A DNA stretch of 9,329 bases from Pseudomonadota bacterium. GTDB lineage: Bacteria > Pseudomonadota > Alphaproteobacteria > Acetobacterales > Acetobacteraceae. Position numbers and translations under genes: made by a program. Below the pieces are notes generated by a model. That model made no database searches. It saw only the letters and a list, made by a program, of their open reading frames with translations, and was not told the DNA's origin. The stretch is from contig JAKBCH010000066.1 of NCBI GenBank assembly GCA_021808055.1, forward strand, positions 1 to 9,329, read 5' to 3'. Position 1 is the first letter of the stretch. The number at the start of each line of letters is the position of its first letter. Shown here piece after piece: positions 1 to 6,393 of this stretch.

Positions 1-88
1 AGGTTGAGACCCCCGCGCCGCAGGCGGCAAGGCTTAGCAGACATACCAGGGAAGCAGCGGGCAGGAGGGCGGATTTGAAATCTTTCAT
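1..88 (-). CDS. Lipoprotein N-terminus, unknown function (partial)
   Basis: This is the first 29 codons of a gene that runs off the left edge; the stop is not in the window. The peptide starts MKDFKSALL, continues with a hydrophobic stretch (about residues 7-21) and has a classic lipobox L-A-A-C with the cysteine at residue 23, followed by G-A-G. That predicts export by Sec, lipidation of Cys23 and cleavage by signal peptidase II, leaving a membrane-anchored lipoprotein. The start is supported by a good Shine-Dalgarno, AAGGGAG on the minus strand at 100-94, 5 bases before ATG. It is divergent from thrB with 44 bases between the start codons. The mature domain is outside the window, so no function can be given. 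A signal peptide with an adjacent ribosome site is strong evidence that the gene is real. Confidence 0.75.
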   Translation of the reverse strand, partial: MKDFKSALLPAASLVCLLSLAACGAGVST

Positions 89-132
89 GCCCGCTCCCTT
101 GCCAGATTTTTGCGCCCCGGTCATCTACGCGT

Positions 133-1092
133 ATGGCAGTTTACACCGAAGTTACAGACGAGGCGCTAACGGCGTTTTTAGCGCTCTACGAGATCGGCAC
201 GCTCACTGCCTTCCGGGGCATTGCCGAAGGGGTGGAGAACAGCAACTACGCGCTGAAAACCAGCCAGGGCGATTTCATCCTCACCCTTTATGAGAAGCGG
301 GTGAATAAAGAGGATCTGCCGTATTTTCTGGGGCTGATGGAGCATTTGCGCGCCCATGGGCTTTCCTGCCCCCAGCCCGTGCGCGCCAGGGATGGGCGCA
401 ACCTGCAAGAGCTGGCGGGAAAAATGGCGGCCATCACCACCTTTCTGCCGGGTGTCTGGCCACGGCAGATCCGGGTCGCGCATTGCGAACCGCTGGGTGC
501 CGCGCTGGCCAGGCTGCATCTGGCGGGCGAGGGTTTTGCCATGACCCGGCATAATGGCCTCGGCCCGGATTCTTGGGGCCCGCTGCTGGCAAAAAGCCTG
601 CCCCAGGCCGATACGGTGCTGAGCGGGCTGGGGGCAGAGCTGCAAGCCTGGCTGAGGCAGATAGAGGCCGAATGGCCAAGCTCACTTCCCAAAGGGCAGA
701 TTCATGCCGATTTATTCCCGGATAATGTTTTTTTCCTGAATGGCGGTATTTCCGGGCTGATCGATTTCTACTTTGCCTGCACGGATATTTTGGCCTACGA
801 CATCGCGGTTTGCCTGAATGCCTGGTGCTTTGAAAGCCATGCGGAGCTGAACGTCACCCGCTCTCGCGCGCTGCTGCGGGGCTACCAGTCCGTGCGGCCG
901 CTTTGCGCGGCGGAGATTGACGCGCTGCCGGTGCTGGCGCGGGGTGCGGCCATGCGCTTCCTGCTCACCCGGCTTTACGACTGGCTGAACACCCCGCCGG
1001 GTGCCCTGGTTACGCCTAAGGACCCGTTGGATTACTACCGCCGCCTGCGGTTTCACTTCGCGGTCTCTGGGGCTGGTGCTTATGGGCTCTGA
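133..1092 (+). CDS. thrB: Homoserine kinase (APH-fold, ThrB type II)
   Basis: Phosphorylates L-homoserine with ATP to O-phosphohomoserine, the penultimate step of threonine synthesis, in the cytosol. The 319-residue length and the start MAVYTEV fit the alphaproteobacterial ThrB family, which has the aminoglycoside phosphotransferase/choline kinase fold rather than the GHMP fold of E. coli ThrB. The catalytic loop is visible as H191-A-D193-L-F-P-D-N198, and the metal-binding aspartate follows as G-L-I-D211-F-Y. The N-terminal lobe carries E35-N-S-N-Y, where this family places nucleotide contacts. No convincing Shine-Dalgarno precedes the ATG, but family conservation of the first residues fixes this start. 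The end overlaps the start of rnhA by 11 bases, so the two are probably co-transcribed and coupled, an order common in alphaproteobacteria. The divergent promoters must lie within or beside the 44-base gap to the lipoprotein gene. Confidence 0.93.
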   Translation: MAVYTEVTDEALTAFLALYEIGTLTAFRGIAEGVENSNYALKTSQGDFILTLYEKRVNKEDLPYFLGLMEHLRAHGLSCPQPVRARDGRNLQELAGKMAAITTFLPGVWPRQIRVAHCEPLGAALARLHLAGEGFAMTRHNGLGPDSWGPLLAKSLPQADTVLSGLGAELQAWLRQIEAEWPSSLPKGQIHADLFPDNVFFLNGGISGLIDFYFACTDILAYDIAVCLNAWCFESHAELNVTRSRALLRGYQSVRPLCAAEIDALPVLARGAAMRFLLTRLYDWLNTPPGALVTPKDPLDYYRRLRFHFAVSGAGAYGL

Positions 1093-1540
1093 GGACCAGG
1101 AAAACATCGTCGAAATCTGGACGGATGGTGGCTGCAAGCCCAATCCAGGCCCTGGCGGTTGGGCGGCGATTTTAAAATTCAAGGGCACCATTCGGGAGCT
1201 TTCCGGCGGCGAGGGGGAAACCACCAATAACCGCATGGAGCTGACAGCCGCCGCCGAGGCGCTGGCCGCGCTCAAGCGCCCCTGCGTGGTGAAACTTCAT
1301 ACCGACTCGGAATATCTGAAAAACGGCATCACCCGCTGGCATACCGGCTGGGTGCGTAAAAACTGGCGTTCCTCCACGGGCGACCCGGTGAAGAACATGG
1401 ACCTCTGGAAGCGCATTCTGGAGGCTGTGAAACCCCACCAGATCGAATGGCTGTGGGTGAAGGGCCATTCCGGCGATGCGATGAACGACCGGGCGGACGA
1501 GCTGGCCACCAAAGCGCGGGAAAACTTGAAAGCCTCTTGA
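1082..1540 (+). CDS. rnhA: Ribonuclease HI
   Basis: Cleaves the RNA strand of RNA-DNA hybrids (R-loops, primer remnants) in the cytosol. The frame is open further upstream, but the ATG at 1082 gives 152 residues, close to the 155 of E. coli RNase HI; the longer form would add 27 residues read from thrB sequence. All active-site residues are present at a constant +5 offset from E. coli numbering: D15 (TDGGCKPNPGPGG), E53 (NNRMEL), D75 (HTDSEY), H129 (VKGHSG) and D139 (NDRADELA). The basic handle region is also present (about 80-100, G-W-V-R-K-N-W). The start lies inside thrB (11-base overlap) with only a weak G-rich ribosome site, so translation probably depends on coupling. A run of six T follows the stop, but no hairpin precedes it, so termination there is doubtful. 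Confidence 0.95.
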   Translation: MGSEDQENIVEIWTDGGCKPNPGPGGWAAILKFKGTIRELSGGEGETTNNRMELTAAAEALAALKRPCVVKLHTDSEYLKNGITRWHTGWVRKNWRSSTGDPVKNMDLWKRILEAVKPHQIEWLWVKGHSGDAMNDRADELATKARENLKAS

Positions 1541-1684
1541 TTTTTTGCCGCCAAGCCCGCATTAAGCGCGCAGGATCCTCCGCATCCTGGCGTGCCCGCC
1601 TTGGGCGCTGCACATTTTCACCACATAACGTTCCGCCCTGGCGTCTTGCCATGGCGTATCCTGACACAGGGTTTTTGATCCCCC
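1541..1684 (+). other. rho 5' region with potential leader fold
   Basis: A 144-base gap between rnhA and rho, long for this compact window. Inverted repeats can fold: an outer stem AGCGC (1565-1569) with GCGCT (1605-1609) encloses a 6-base-pair hairpin CAGGAT (1571-1576) with ATCCTG (1584-1589) and a weak GCG/CGC pair (1590-1592 with 1597-1599). rho is often autoregulated through its leader in other bacteria, so a regulatory role is possible. A candidate promoter lies further on, at 1601-1629. No strong Shine-Dalgarno precedes rho; the nearest is AGGG at 1668-1671, 13 bases before the ATG. The fold was drawn by eye only. Confidence 0.3.
1601..1629 (+). promoter_or_regulatory. Possible sigma70-type promoter for rho
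   Basis: TTGGGC (1601-1606) and CATAAC (1624-1629) are separated by 17 bases. They match the consensus at 3 of 6 and 4 of 6 positions respectively. Transcription would begin near 1636, about 50 bases before the rho start. If this promoter is the main one, the inverted repeats at 1565-1609 lie mostly upstream of the transcript, so the two proposals compete. Weak evidence. Confidence 0.22.
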
Positions 1685-2959
1685 ATGCATCTCGCCGAAC
1701 TCAAGGCAAAAACCCCGACTGACCTCCTTGCTCTCGCTGAGGAGCTGGAGGTCGAAAACGCATCCTCGCTGCGCAAGCAGGATATCATGTTCGCCATCCT
1801 GAAAGCCCATGCTGAGAATGAGCAGGCGATTCATGGCGATGGCACATTGGAAATCCTGCCCGATGGCTTCGGGTTTCTGCGTAACCCGGAAGCCAACTTC
1901 CTGCCCGGCCCGGAAGATATCTATGTCTCCCCGCAGCAGGTGCGCCGCTATGGCCTGCGCACCGGCGACACGGTGGATGGCGAGATCCGCGCGCCGAAGG
2001 AAGGCGAACGTTACTTTTCGCTGGTGAATGTCGAAAAAATCAATTTCGAATCGCCGGAAGCGGTGAAGCACCGCATCAATTTCGATAACCTCACGCCGCT
2101 CTACCCCACCTCGCGCCTGCGCATGGAAGTGGAAGTGCCAGAGCCCACCACCAAGGGCCAGGCCAAAGAGGTTACGGGCCGGGTGATCGATCTTGTGTCG
2201 CCCATCGGCAAGGGCCAGCGCGCTCTGGTGGTGGCGCCGCCGCGCACCGGCAAAACCGTGATGCTGCAAAACATTGCCGCTTCCATCTCCGCCAACCACC
2301 CGGAAGTGTTCCTGATCGTGTTGCTTATCGATGAGCGGCCGGAGGAAGTGACCGACATGTCCCGCTCCGTGAAGGGCGAGGTTGTGGCCTCCACCTTCGA
2401 CGAGCCGGCCACCCGCCACGTGCAGGTGACGGAAATGGTGCTGGAGAAAGCCAAGCGGTTGGTGGAACATAAGCGCGATGTGGTGATTTTGCTGGATAGC
2501 ATCACCCGCCTGGCGCGTGCCTACAACACTGTTGTGCCCTCATCCGGCAAGGTGCTCACCGGCGGTGTGGACGCCAACGCCCTGCAACGCCCCAAGCGTT
2601 TCTTTGGCGCGGCGCGTAACATCGAGGAAGGCGGCTCGCTCACCATCATCGCCACCGCGCTGATCGATACAGGCAGCCGGATGGACGAGGTGATTTTCGA
2701 GGAGTTCAAGGGCACCGGCAATGCCGAGCTGATTCTGGACCGCAAGCTCTCCGACAAACGCACCTTCCCGGCGATCGACATCACCAAATCCGGCACTCGT
2801 AAAGAGGAGCTTTTGGTGGAGAAGGCCGTGCTTTCCAAGATGTGGGTGCTGCGCCGTATCCTGAACCCGATGGGTACGACGGATGCGATGGAGTTCCTGC
2901 TCGACAAGCTGAAATACTCGAAGACCAACAACGATTTCTTCGAGGCGATGAATACTTAA
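1685..2959 (+). CDS. rho: Transcription termination factor Rho
   Basis: Hexameric RNA-dependent ATPase/helicase that loads on nascent RNA and ends transcription. The 424 residues match the usual length (419 in E. coli). In order: an N-terminal helical domain beginning [15 protein letters not shown]; an OSB-fold primary RNA-binding domain (about 50-120, with [16 protein letters not shown]); and the ATPase domain, with Walker A P-P-R-T-G-K-T at 185-191, catalytic E217 region in D-E-R-P-E-E (216-221), Walker B V-V-I-L-L-D271, the Q-loop G-V-D-A-N-A-L-Q (294-301) and the R-loop/arginine-finger segment S-G-T-R-K-E-E (369-375). There is no long insertion of the kind seen in some actinobacterial and Bacteroidetes Rho proteins. 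The start is fixed by family conservation despite a weak ribosome site. It is set apart from thrB-rnhA by a 144-base gap and ends at a strong hairpin terminator. Confidence 0.98.
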   Translation: MHLAELKAKTPTDLLALAEELEVENASSLRKQDIMFAILKAHAENEQAIHGDGTLEILPDGFGFLRNPEANFLPGPEDIYVSPQQVRRYGLRTGDTVDGEIRAPKEGERYFSLVNVEKINFESPEAVKHRINFDNLTPLYPTSRLRMEVEVPEPTTKGQAKEVTGRVIDLVSPIGKGQRALVVAPPRTGKTVMLQNIAASISANHPEVFLIVLLIDERPEEVTDMSRSVKGEVVASTFDEPATRHVQVTEMVLEKAKRLVEHKRDVVILLDSITRLARAYNTVVPSSGKVLTGGVDANALQRPKRFFGAARNIEEGGSLTIIATALIDTGSRMDEVIFEEFKGTGNAELILDRKLSDKRTFPAIDITKSGTRKEELLVEKAVLSKMWVLRRILNPMGTTDAMEFLLDKLKYSKTNNDFFEAMNT

Positions 2960-2963
2960 CGCG

Positions 2964-2993
2964 AAAAAGGCCGGGCATCCCCCGGCCTTTTTT
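2964..2993. terminator. Bidirectional intrinsic terminator (rho / GGDEF-EAL)
   Basis: A near-perfect inverted repeat: five A then GGCCGGG (2964-2975), a 5-base loop (CATCC), then CCCGGCC and six T (2981-2993). The GC core is 7 base pairs, extended by A-T pairs. It starts 4 bases after the rho stop codon. Read on the minus strand, the A tract becomes a U tract, so the same element can terminate the convergent GGDEF-EAL gene. That gene's TAA stop (2994-2992) overlaps the edge of the repeat. Confidence 0.93.
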
Positions 2994-4674
2994 ATGCGGT
3001 AACCGTTTGTGACTCCGTGCTGGTCAGGACGGATTTGGGCGCTTCCGGATGACCGAACAAATAGCCTTGCATTTCGTCGCAGCCCAGCTCCATCAGGCAC
3101 AGCGCCTGTTCCATATGCTCCACACCCTCGGCCGTCACCTTAGCACCTAAATCATGCGCAAGACGGATTAGCGCGCGTACGATCGCATAGCCTCGCTCAT
3201 CGGTGGGCAAGCCGGCGATGAAACGACGGTCGATCTTCATGCGGCTCAGCCCGAAGCGGTGCATCATGTCCAGCGAGGCTGCACCTGTGCCGAAATCATC
3301 CACCGCCACCTGCACGCCTTGCTCTTTCAGCAGGCGAAGCTGGCGCAGCGCGTCCTCATGGTCCAGCGCCAGACGGCTTTCGGTAATTTCCAGCTCCAGC
3401 CGGTTTGGGGCCAGGCCGGACGCGGCCAAAGCCTTGTTCACGGTTGCGGCAAAATGCGGATCGACCAACTGGATGGGCGAGATGTTCACGCATAGCCGCA
3501 CATGTTCCGGCCAGTTGCGGGCGGCGGCACAGGCGGCGCGCAGCACATAGGCGCCAAACGTGGCGATGAGCCCGCTTTGCTCGGCGATGGGGATGAAGAT
3601 GCGCGGCGGGATGTCGCCAAAATGGGCATGCTGCCAGCGCAGCAAGGCCTCATAGCCGGTGAGCAGCCCATCCGGCGGGTTCCAAAGCGGTTGATAGGCC
3701 ACATGCAGCTCGTGCTGCGCCAAAGCGTGCAAAAGATCCGCGTGCAATTGGCGGTTCGCGGTGGCCTCCAGGGATGGCTCGTAGGTTTGATGCCCGTGGC
3801 GGCCAGAGCGTTTAACGCTGTACATCGCAAGGTCCGCCTGGCGGACCAACTCTTCCGGCTTTATCTCAGCATTATTGAAATAGGTAATGCCGACCGAGGC
3901 GGAGATTCGTGTTTGTGTCCGCCGCAGCATCACCGGGGCGGCGATTGCGGCGCAGATATTTGTGGCCACACGCTCCGCTGCTTGCTGCAGTGAAGGGCCG
4001 CCCCGCAGCAGCACGCCAAATTCATCGCCACCCAGCCTGGCCACGAGGTCTGCAGTGCGAACGCAGCTCTTCAGCCGCCCAGACACGACGCGCAACAATT
4101 CATCCCCCGCCTCATGCCCGTAAGCGTCGTTCACGGCTTTAAACCCGTCCAGATCCACCAGCAGCACGGCGATATTGTCCAGCGCCCGGTGACCATGGCT
4201 TACAGCGTCGTTCAGGGTTTCGTGGAACAGAATGCGGTTGGGCAGGCCGGTCAGGCCATCATGCCGGGAAAGGAAATGATTTTCTGCCACGGCGTTGCGG
4301 TATTCGGTTACGTCTGAGGCGACACCCACCAGAAACCGCCGCCCCGGCGGCACATGCAGCAGGGTTTTGCGAATAATCAGCGTGTGCGTGTAACCCGAGG
4401 CGGGCAAAGTGAGGGATTCCTCGCTCTCGACCATCTGGCCCGTGGCCAGAACCTCATCATCCGAAGACCAGCTGCGTGCTGCCTGGGCCGGCGGGAAAAT
4501 ATCGTAATCAGACCGGCCCAGCAGATTATCGCGCGTGTCGCCGAGCAGGCGGGTCGCCGCGTCGTTCAACAAAATCCATTTATGGTCTTCATCCTTAATG
4601 AAAACCGGGCTGGGAATGATGTCGATTATCTTTTGTAAGGAGTCAGCCGACCCCAGCAGCCTCTGATGCAACAT
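2992..4674 (-). CDS. PAS-GGDEF-EAL cyclic-di-GMP turnover protein
   Basis: A 560-residue cytosolic c-di-GMP enzyme with no membrane segment or signal peptide. An N-terminal PAS sensor domain (about 10-127) contains I-P-S-P-V-F-I-K-D. The GGDEF domain (about 135-300) has D139-G-L-T-G-L-P-N-R, D174-L-D-G-F-K, an intact G-G-D-E-F (215-219) and the inhibitory I-site R206-T-A-D209 exactly five residues upstream, so diguanylate cyclase activity with product inhibition is plausible. The EAL domain (about 308-550) keeps E342-A-L, N397, E429, D459-D460, K480, E516 and Q536, the metal and catalytic set of active phosphodiesterases. Loop 6 reads D-D-F-G-T-G-A-A-S-L rather than the usual G-Y-S-S. The start has no clear Shine-Dalgarno, and an in-frame stop (4686-4684) 9 bases upstream rules out a longer form; a slightly later non-ATG start is possible. 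Ligand and net direction are unknown. Confidence 0.92.
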   Translation of the reverse strand: MLHQRLLGSADSLQKIIDIIPSPVFIKDEDHKWILLNDAATRLLGDTRDNLLGRSDYDIFPPAQAARSWSSDDEVLATGQMVESEESLTLPASGYTHTLIIRKTLLHVPPGRRFLVGVASDVTEYRNAVAENHFLSRHDGLTGLPNRILFHETLNDAVSHGHRALDNIAVLLVDLDGFKAVNDAYGHEAGDELLRVVSGRLKSCVRTADLVARLGGDEFGVLLRGGPSLQQAAERVATNICAAIAAPVMLRRTQTRISASVGITYFNNAEIKPEELVRQADLAMYSVKRSGRHGHQTYEPSLEATANRQLHADLLHALAQHELHVAYQPLWNPPDGLLTGYEALLRWQHAHFGDIPPRIFIPIAEQSGLIATFGAYVLRAACAAARNWPEHVRLCVNISPIQLVDPHFAATVNKALAASGLAPNRLELEITESRLALDHEDALRQLRLLKEQGVQVAVDDFGTGAASLDMMHRFGLSRMKIDRRFIAGLPTDERGYAIVRALIRLAHDLGAKVTAEGVEHMEQALCLMELGCDEMQGYLFGHPEAPKSVLTSTESQTVTA

Positions 4675-4732
4675 GACGTAGTGCTACAGAGCCGGAATTA
4701 ATGAAACCCTAAAGCCGCGTGGATATCCCGCT

Positions 4733-5578
4733 TTACGTAAACTCTGGGCGGAACCGGTAAGGGTCCATCTTGTAGGTGCCGAGAATTTTGAATTCGGTTG
4801 AGAAGAAGCCAAGCTCCTCAAATGCCAGTTGCAGGTTGCGCTGTGCTGGGTGGCCCTCCACCTCTGCCAGGAACTGCGTGGCGGTAAAGCTGCCGTTCAG
4901 CATATAGCTTTCCAGCTTGGTCATGTTCACGCCATTGGTGGCGAAGCCGCCCATGGCTTTGAACAAAGCCGCCGGCACATTGCGGACGTTGAACACGAAA
5001 GTGGTCATCAGCCTCGGCGTTTGCGGGTCCAGCGCCAAAGGCTCGCGCGCCATGATGTAAAAGCGGGTGGTGTTGTGGGCGGCGTCCTCCACATTCCGGC
5101 GCAGAATGTCCAGCCCGTGCATCTCCCCGGCCAGCGAGGAGGCAATGGCCGCATCCTCGCGGCTGTTCAGCTTCGCCACAATTTCGGCCGCCCCCGCGGT
5201 GTCGTATTCCACCACCGGTGCCGCGTTCAGCGCGGCCAGCAGACTTCGCACCTGGCCAAGCGCCACGGTGTGGGAATGGATACGCCTGATATCGCTGATT
5301 TTTGTGCCCTTGGGGGCCAGCAGGCAATGCTCCACCCGCAGGAAGCTCTCGCCGATAATCGAAAGCCCGCTTTCCGGCAGCAACGCGTGCATGTCAGCCA
5401 CCCGCCCGGCGAGCGAGTTTTCCGGCGGCAGCATGGCAAGATCTGCCCGGCCTTCGCGCACCGCCGCCATCGCCGCCTGGAAGGTTTCGCAAGGCAGGGT
5501 GGCGGCACCAGGGTAAGCAATCCGGCAGGCGAGGTCTGAATAGGCGCCGGGCTGGCCCTGGAAGGCGATAAGGCTCAT
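4733..5578 (-). CDS. pheA: Prephenate dehydratase with ACT domain
   Basis: Converts prephenate to phenylpyruvate (loss of water and CO2) in phenylalanine synthesis; monofunctional, with no chorismate mutase domain. The frame stays open 99 codons further upstream, but that stretch is read from kdsB; the start at 5578 gives 281 residues, MSLIAFQGQPGAYS, the family's normal beginning. The catalytic domain (1-178) shows P-E-N-S (52-55), H-S-H-T-V-A-L-G-Q (101-109) and the key T-R-F motif at 171-173. The C-terminal ACT domain (about 190-275) has N-G-V-N-M-T-K-L-E-S-Y-M where E. coli has the Phe-binding E-S-R-P, and V-P-A-A-L where E. coli has G-A-L-V; I recall the same variant in other alphaproteobacterial enzymes. 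The ATG overlaps the kdsB stop (ATGA), with GGGAGG at 5594-5589, 10 bases upstream, so the pair is an operon. Confidence 0.95.
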   Translation of the reverse strand: MSLIAFQGQPGAYSDLACRIAYPGAATLPCETFQAAMAAVREGRADLAMLPPENSLAGRVADMHALLPESGLSIIGESFLRVEHCLLAPKGTKISDIRRIHSHTVALGQVRSLLAALNAAPVVEYDTAGAAEIVAKLNSREDAAIASSLAGEMHGLDILRRNVEDAAHNTTRFYIMAREPLALDPQTPRLMTTFVFNVRNVPAALFKAMGGFATNGVNMTKLESYMLNGSFTATQFLAEVEGHPAQRNLQLAFEELGFFSTEFKILGTYKMDPYRFRPEFT

Positions 5579-6309
5579 TGGCTCAGCGCCTCCCGTGCGC
5601 GTTCTAGGTCCTCTGGTGTATCCACCCCGAACGGCGCTTGTGCAACCCGGGCGGCCCCTATGCGTATTCCGGCTTCCAGGGCGCGTAATTGCTCCAGCTT
5701 TTCCCTTTGCTCCAAGGGCGAAGGTGGCAGCGCGACGAAACCTGCCAGCGCGGCACGACGATAGGCGTAAATGCCGATATGGTGCCAGAACGGCCCTTCG
5801 CCGCTGGGGATGAGAGCGCGTGAGAAATACAGCGCCGGGGCCACATCTTCCTCGCCCGGAAAGGCGCAGGCGCATTTCACCACGGAAGGGGCTTGGCGCT
5901 CCGCTGCCGTGGTGATGGGGGCTACGAGTGTGCCGATGTCGTAACCCTGGGCCAAGGGCTTCAGCGCCGCCGCAAGGTAGGATGGGTCGATGGAGGGCAA
6001 ATCGCCCTGCAAATTCACAATCACATCGTGTTCGCCCTCGGGGTCCAGGCTTTGCAGGGCGGCGAAAATGCGGTCGGAGCCCGAGGGCAGGTCCGGGCTG
6101 GTCATCACCGCGATGCCGCCATGGGCTTTCACCGCCGCTGCCACCTCAGCCTCGGCGCATGCCACCGCCACCGGCCCAAGCCTTGCCGCCAGCGCCTGTT
6201 TCATTACATGCGCGATCATCGGCTGGCCGCCGATATCGGCCAGCACCTTGCCCGGCAGGCGGGTGGAGCCGAGTCGGGCGGGGATCAGAACGATAGGGTT
6301 CAAAACCAT
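5575..6309 (-). CDS. kdsB: 3-deoxy-manno-octulosonate cytidylyltransferase
   Basis: Activates Kdo with CTP to CMP-Kdo for transfer to lipid A, an essential step of lipopolysaccharide inner-core synthesis, so the organism is Gram-negative. The 244 residues match the family (248 in E. coli). Motifs in order: the nucleotide-binding signature I-P-A-R-L-G-S-T-R-L-P-G-K (9-21); S-G-S-D-R (76-80); V-N-L-Q-G-D103 with a metal-binding aspartate; Y-F-S-R-A-L-I-P (161-168); H-I-G-I-Y-A-Y-R (177-184); E-K-L-E-Q-L-R-A-L-E (203-212); and V-D230-T-P-E-D-L-E with the second metal ligand. L104 stands where E. coli has Glu (G-D-E-P), which I recall as usual in alphaproteobacteria. The first gene of the kdsB-pheA pair, with a 4-base ATGA overlap. 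Its ATG is 84 bases from the divergent cytochrome gene, so the promoters of both lie there; only a weak AAAGAAAG ribosome site is seen. Confidence 0.95.
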   Translation of the reverse strand: MVLNPIVLIPARLGSTRLPGKVLADIGGQPMIAHVMKQALAARLGPVAVACAEAEVAAAVKAHGGIAVMTSPDLPSGSDRIFAALQSLDPEGEHDVIVNLQGDLPSIDPSYLAAALKPLAQGYDIGTLVAPITTAAERQAPSVVKCACAFPGEEDVAPALYFSRALIPSGEGPFWHHIGIYAYRRAALAGFVALPPSPLEQREKLEQLRALEAGIRIGAARVAQAPFGVDTPEDLERAREALSQ

Positions 6310-6393
6310 GGCTTTCTTTGCTGCTTGCCGCCCTGCCTAAATCCCTCTACGCCTTAGTGCAACGCGTCGAAAATACGAACCCGGGGGAAACGG

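Noticed and set aside
1001..1081. A 27-codon N-terminal extension of rnhA
   Set aside because: It lies within thrB coding sequence, and the ATG at 1082 gives the normal RNase HI length and residue register.
1562..2470. A 302-codon minus-strand open frame opposite rho
   Set aside because: The composition is His/Gly/Arg-rich without motifs, and rho on the other strand is unmistakable.
4710..4735. TAAAGC/GCTTTA inverted repeat at the pheA stop as a terminator
   Set aside because: The outer stem is only 6 mostly A-T base pairs with a large interior and no U run after it on the minus strand; too weak to call.
5579..5875. A 99-codon N-terminal extension of pheA
   Set aside because: It is Arg/Gly-rich sequence read out of frame from kdsB; the conserved PheA start and a good ribosome site place the start at 5578.
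6310..6393. Promoters in the kdsB/cytochrome divergent gap
   Set aside because: Promoters must be near, but the -35-like boxes (for example TTGCCG, and TTGCAC on the minus strand) have no acceptable -10 partner at usual spacing.
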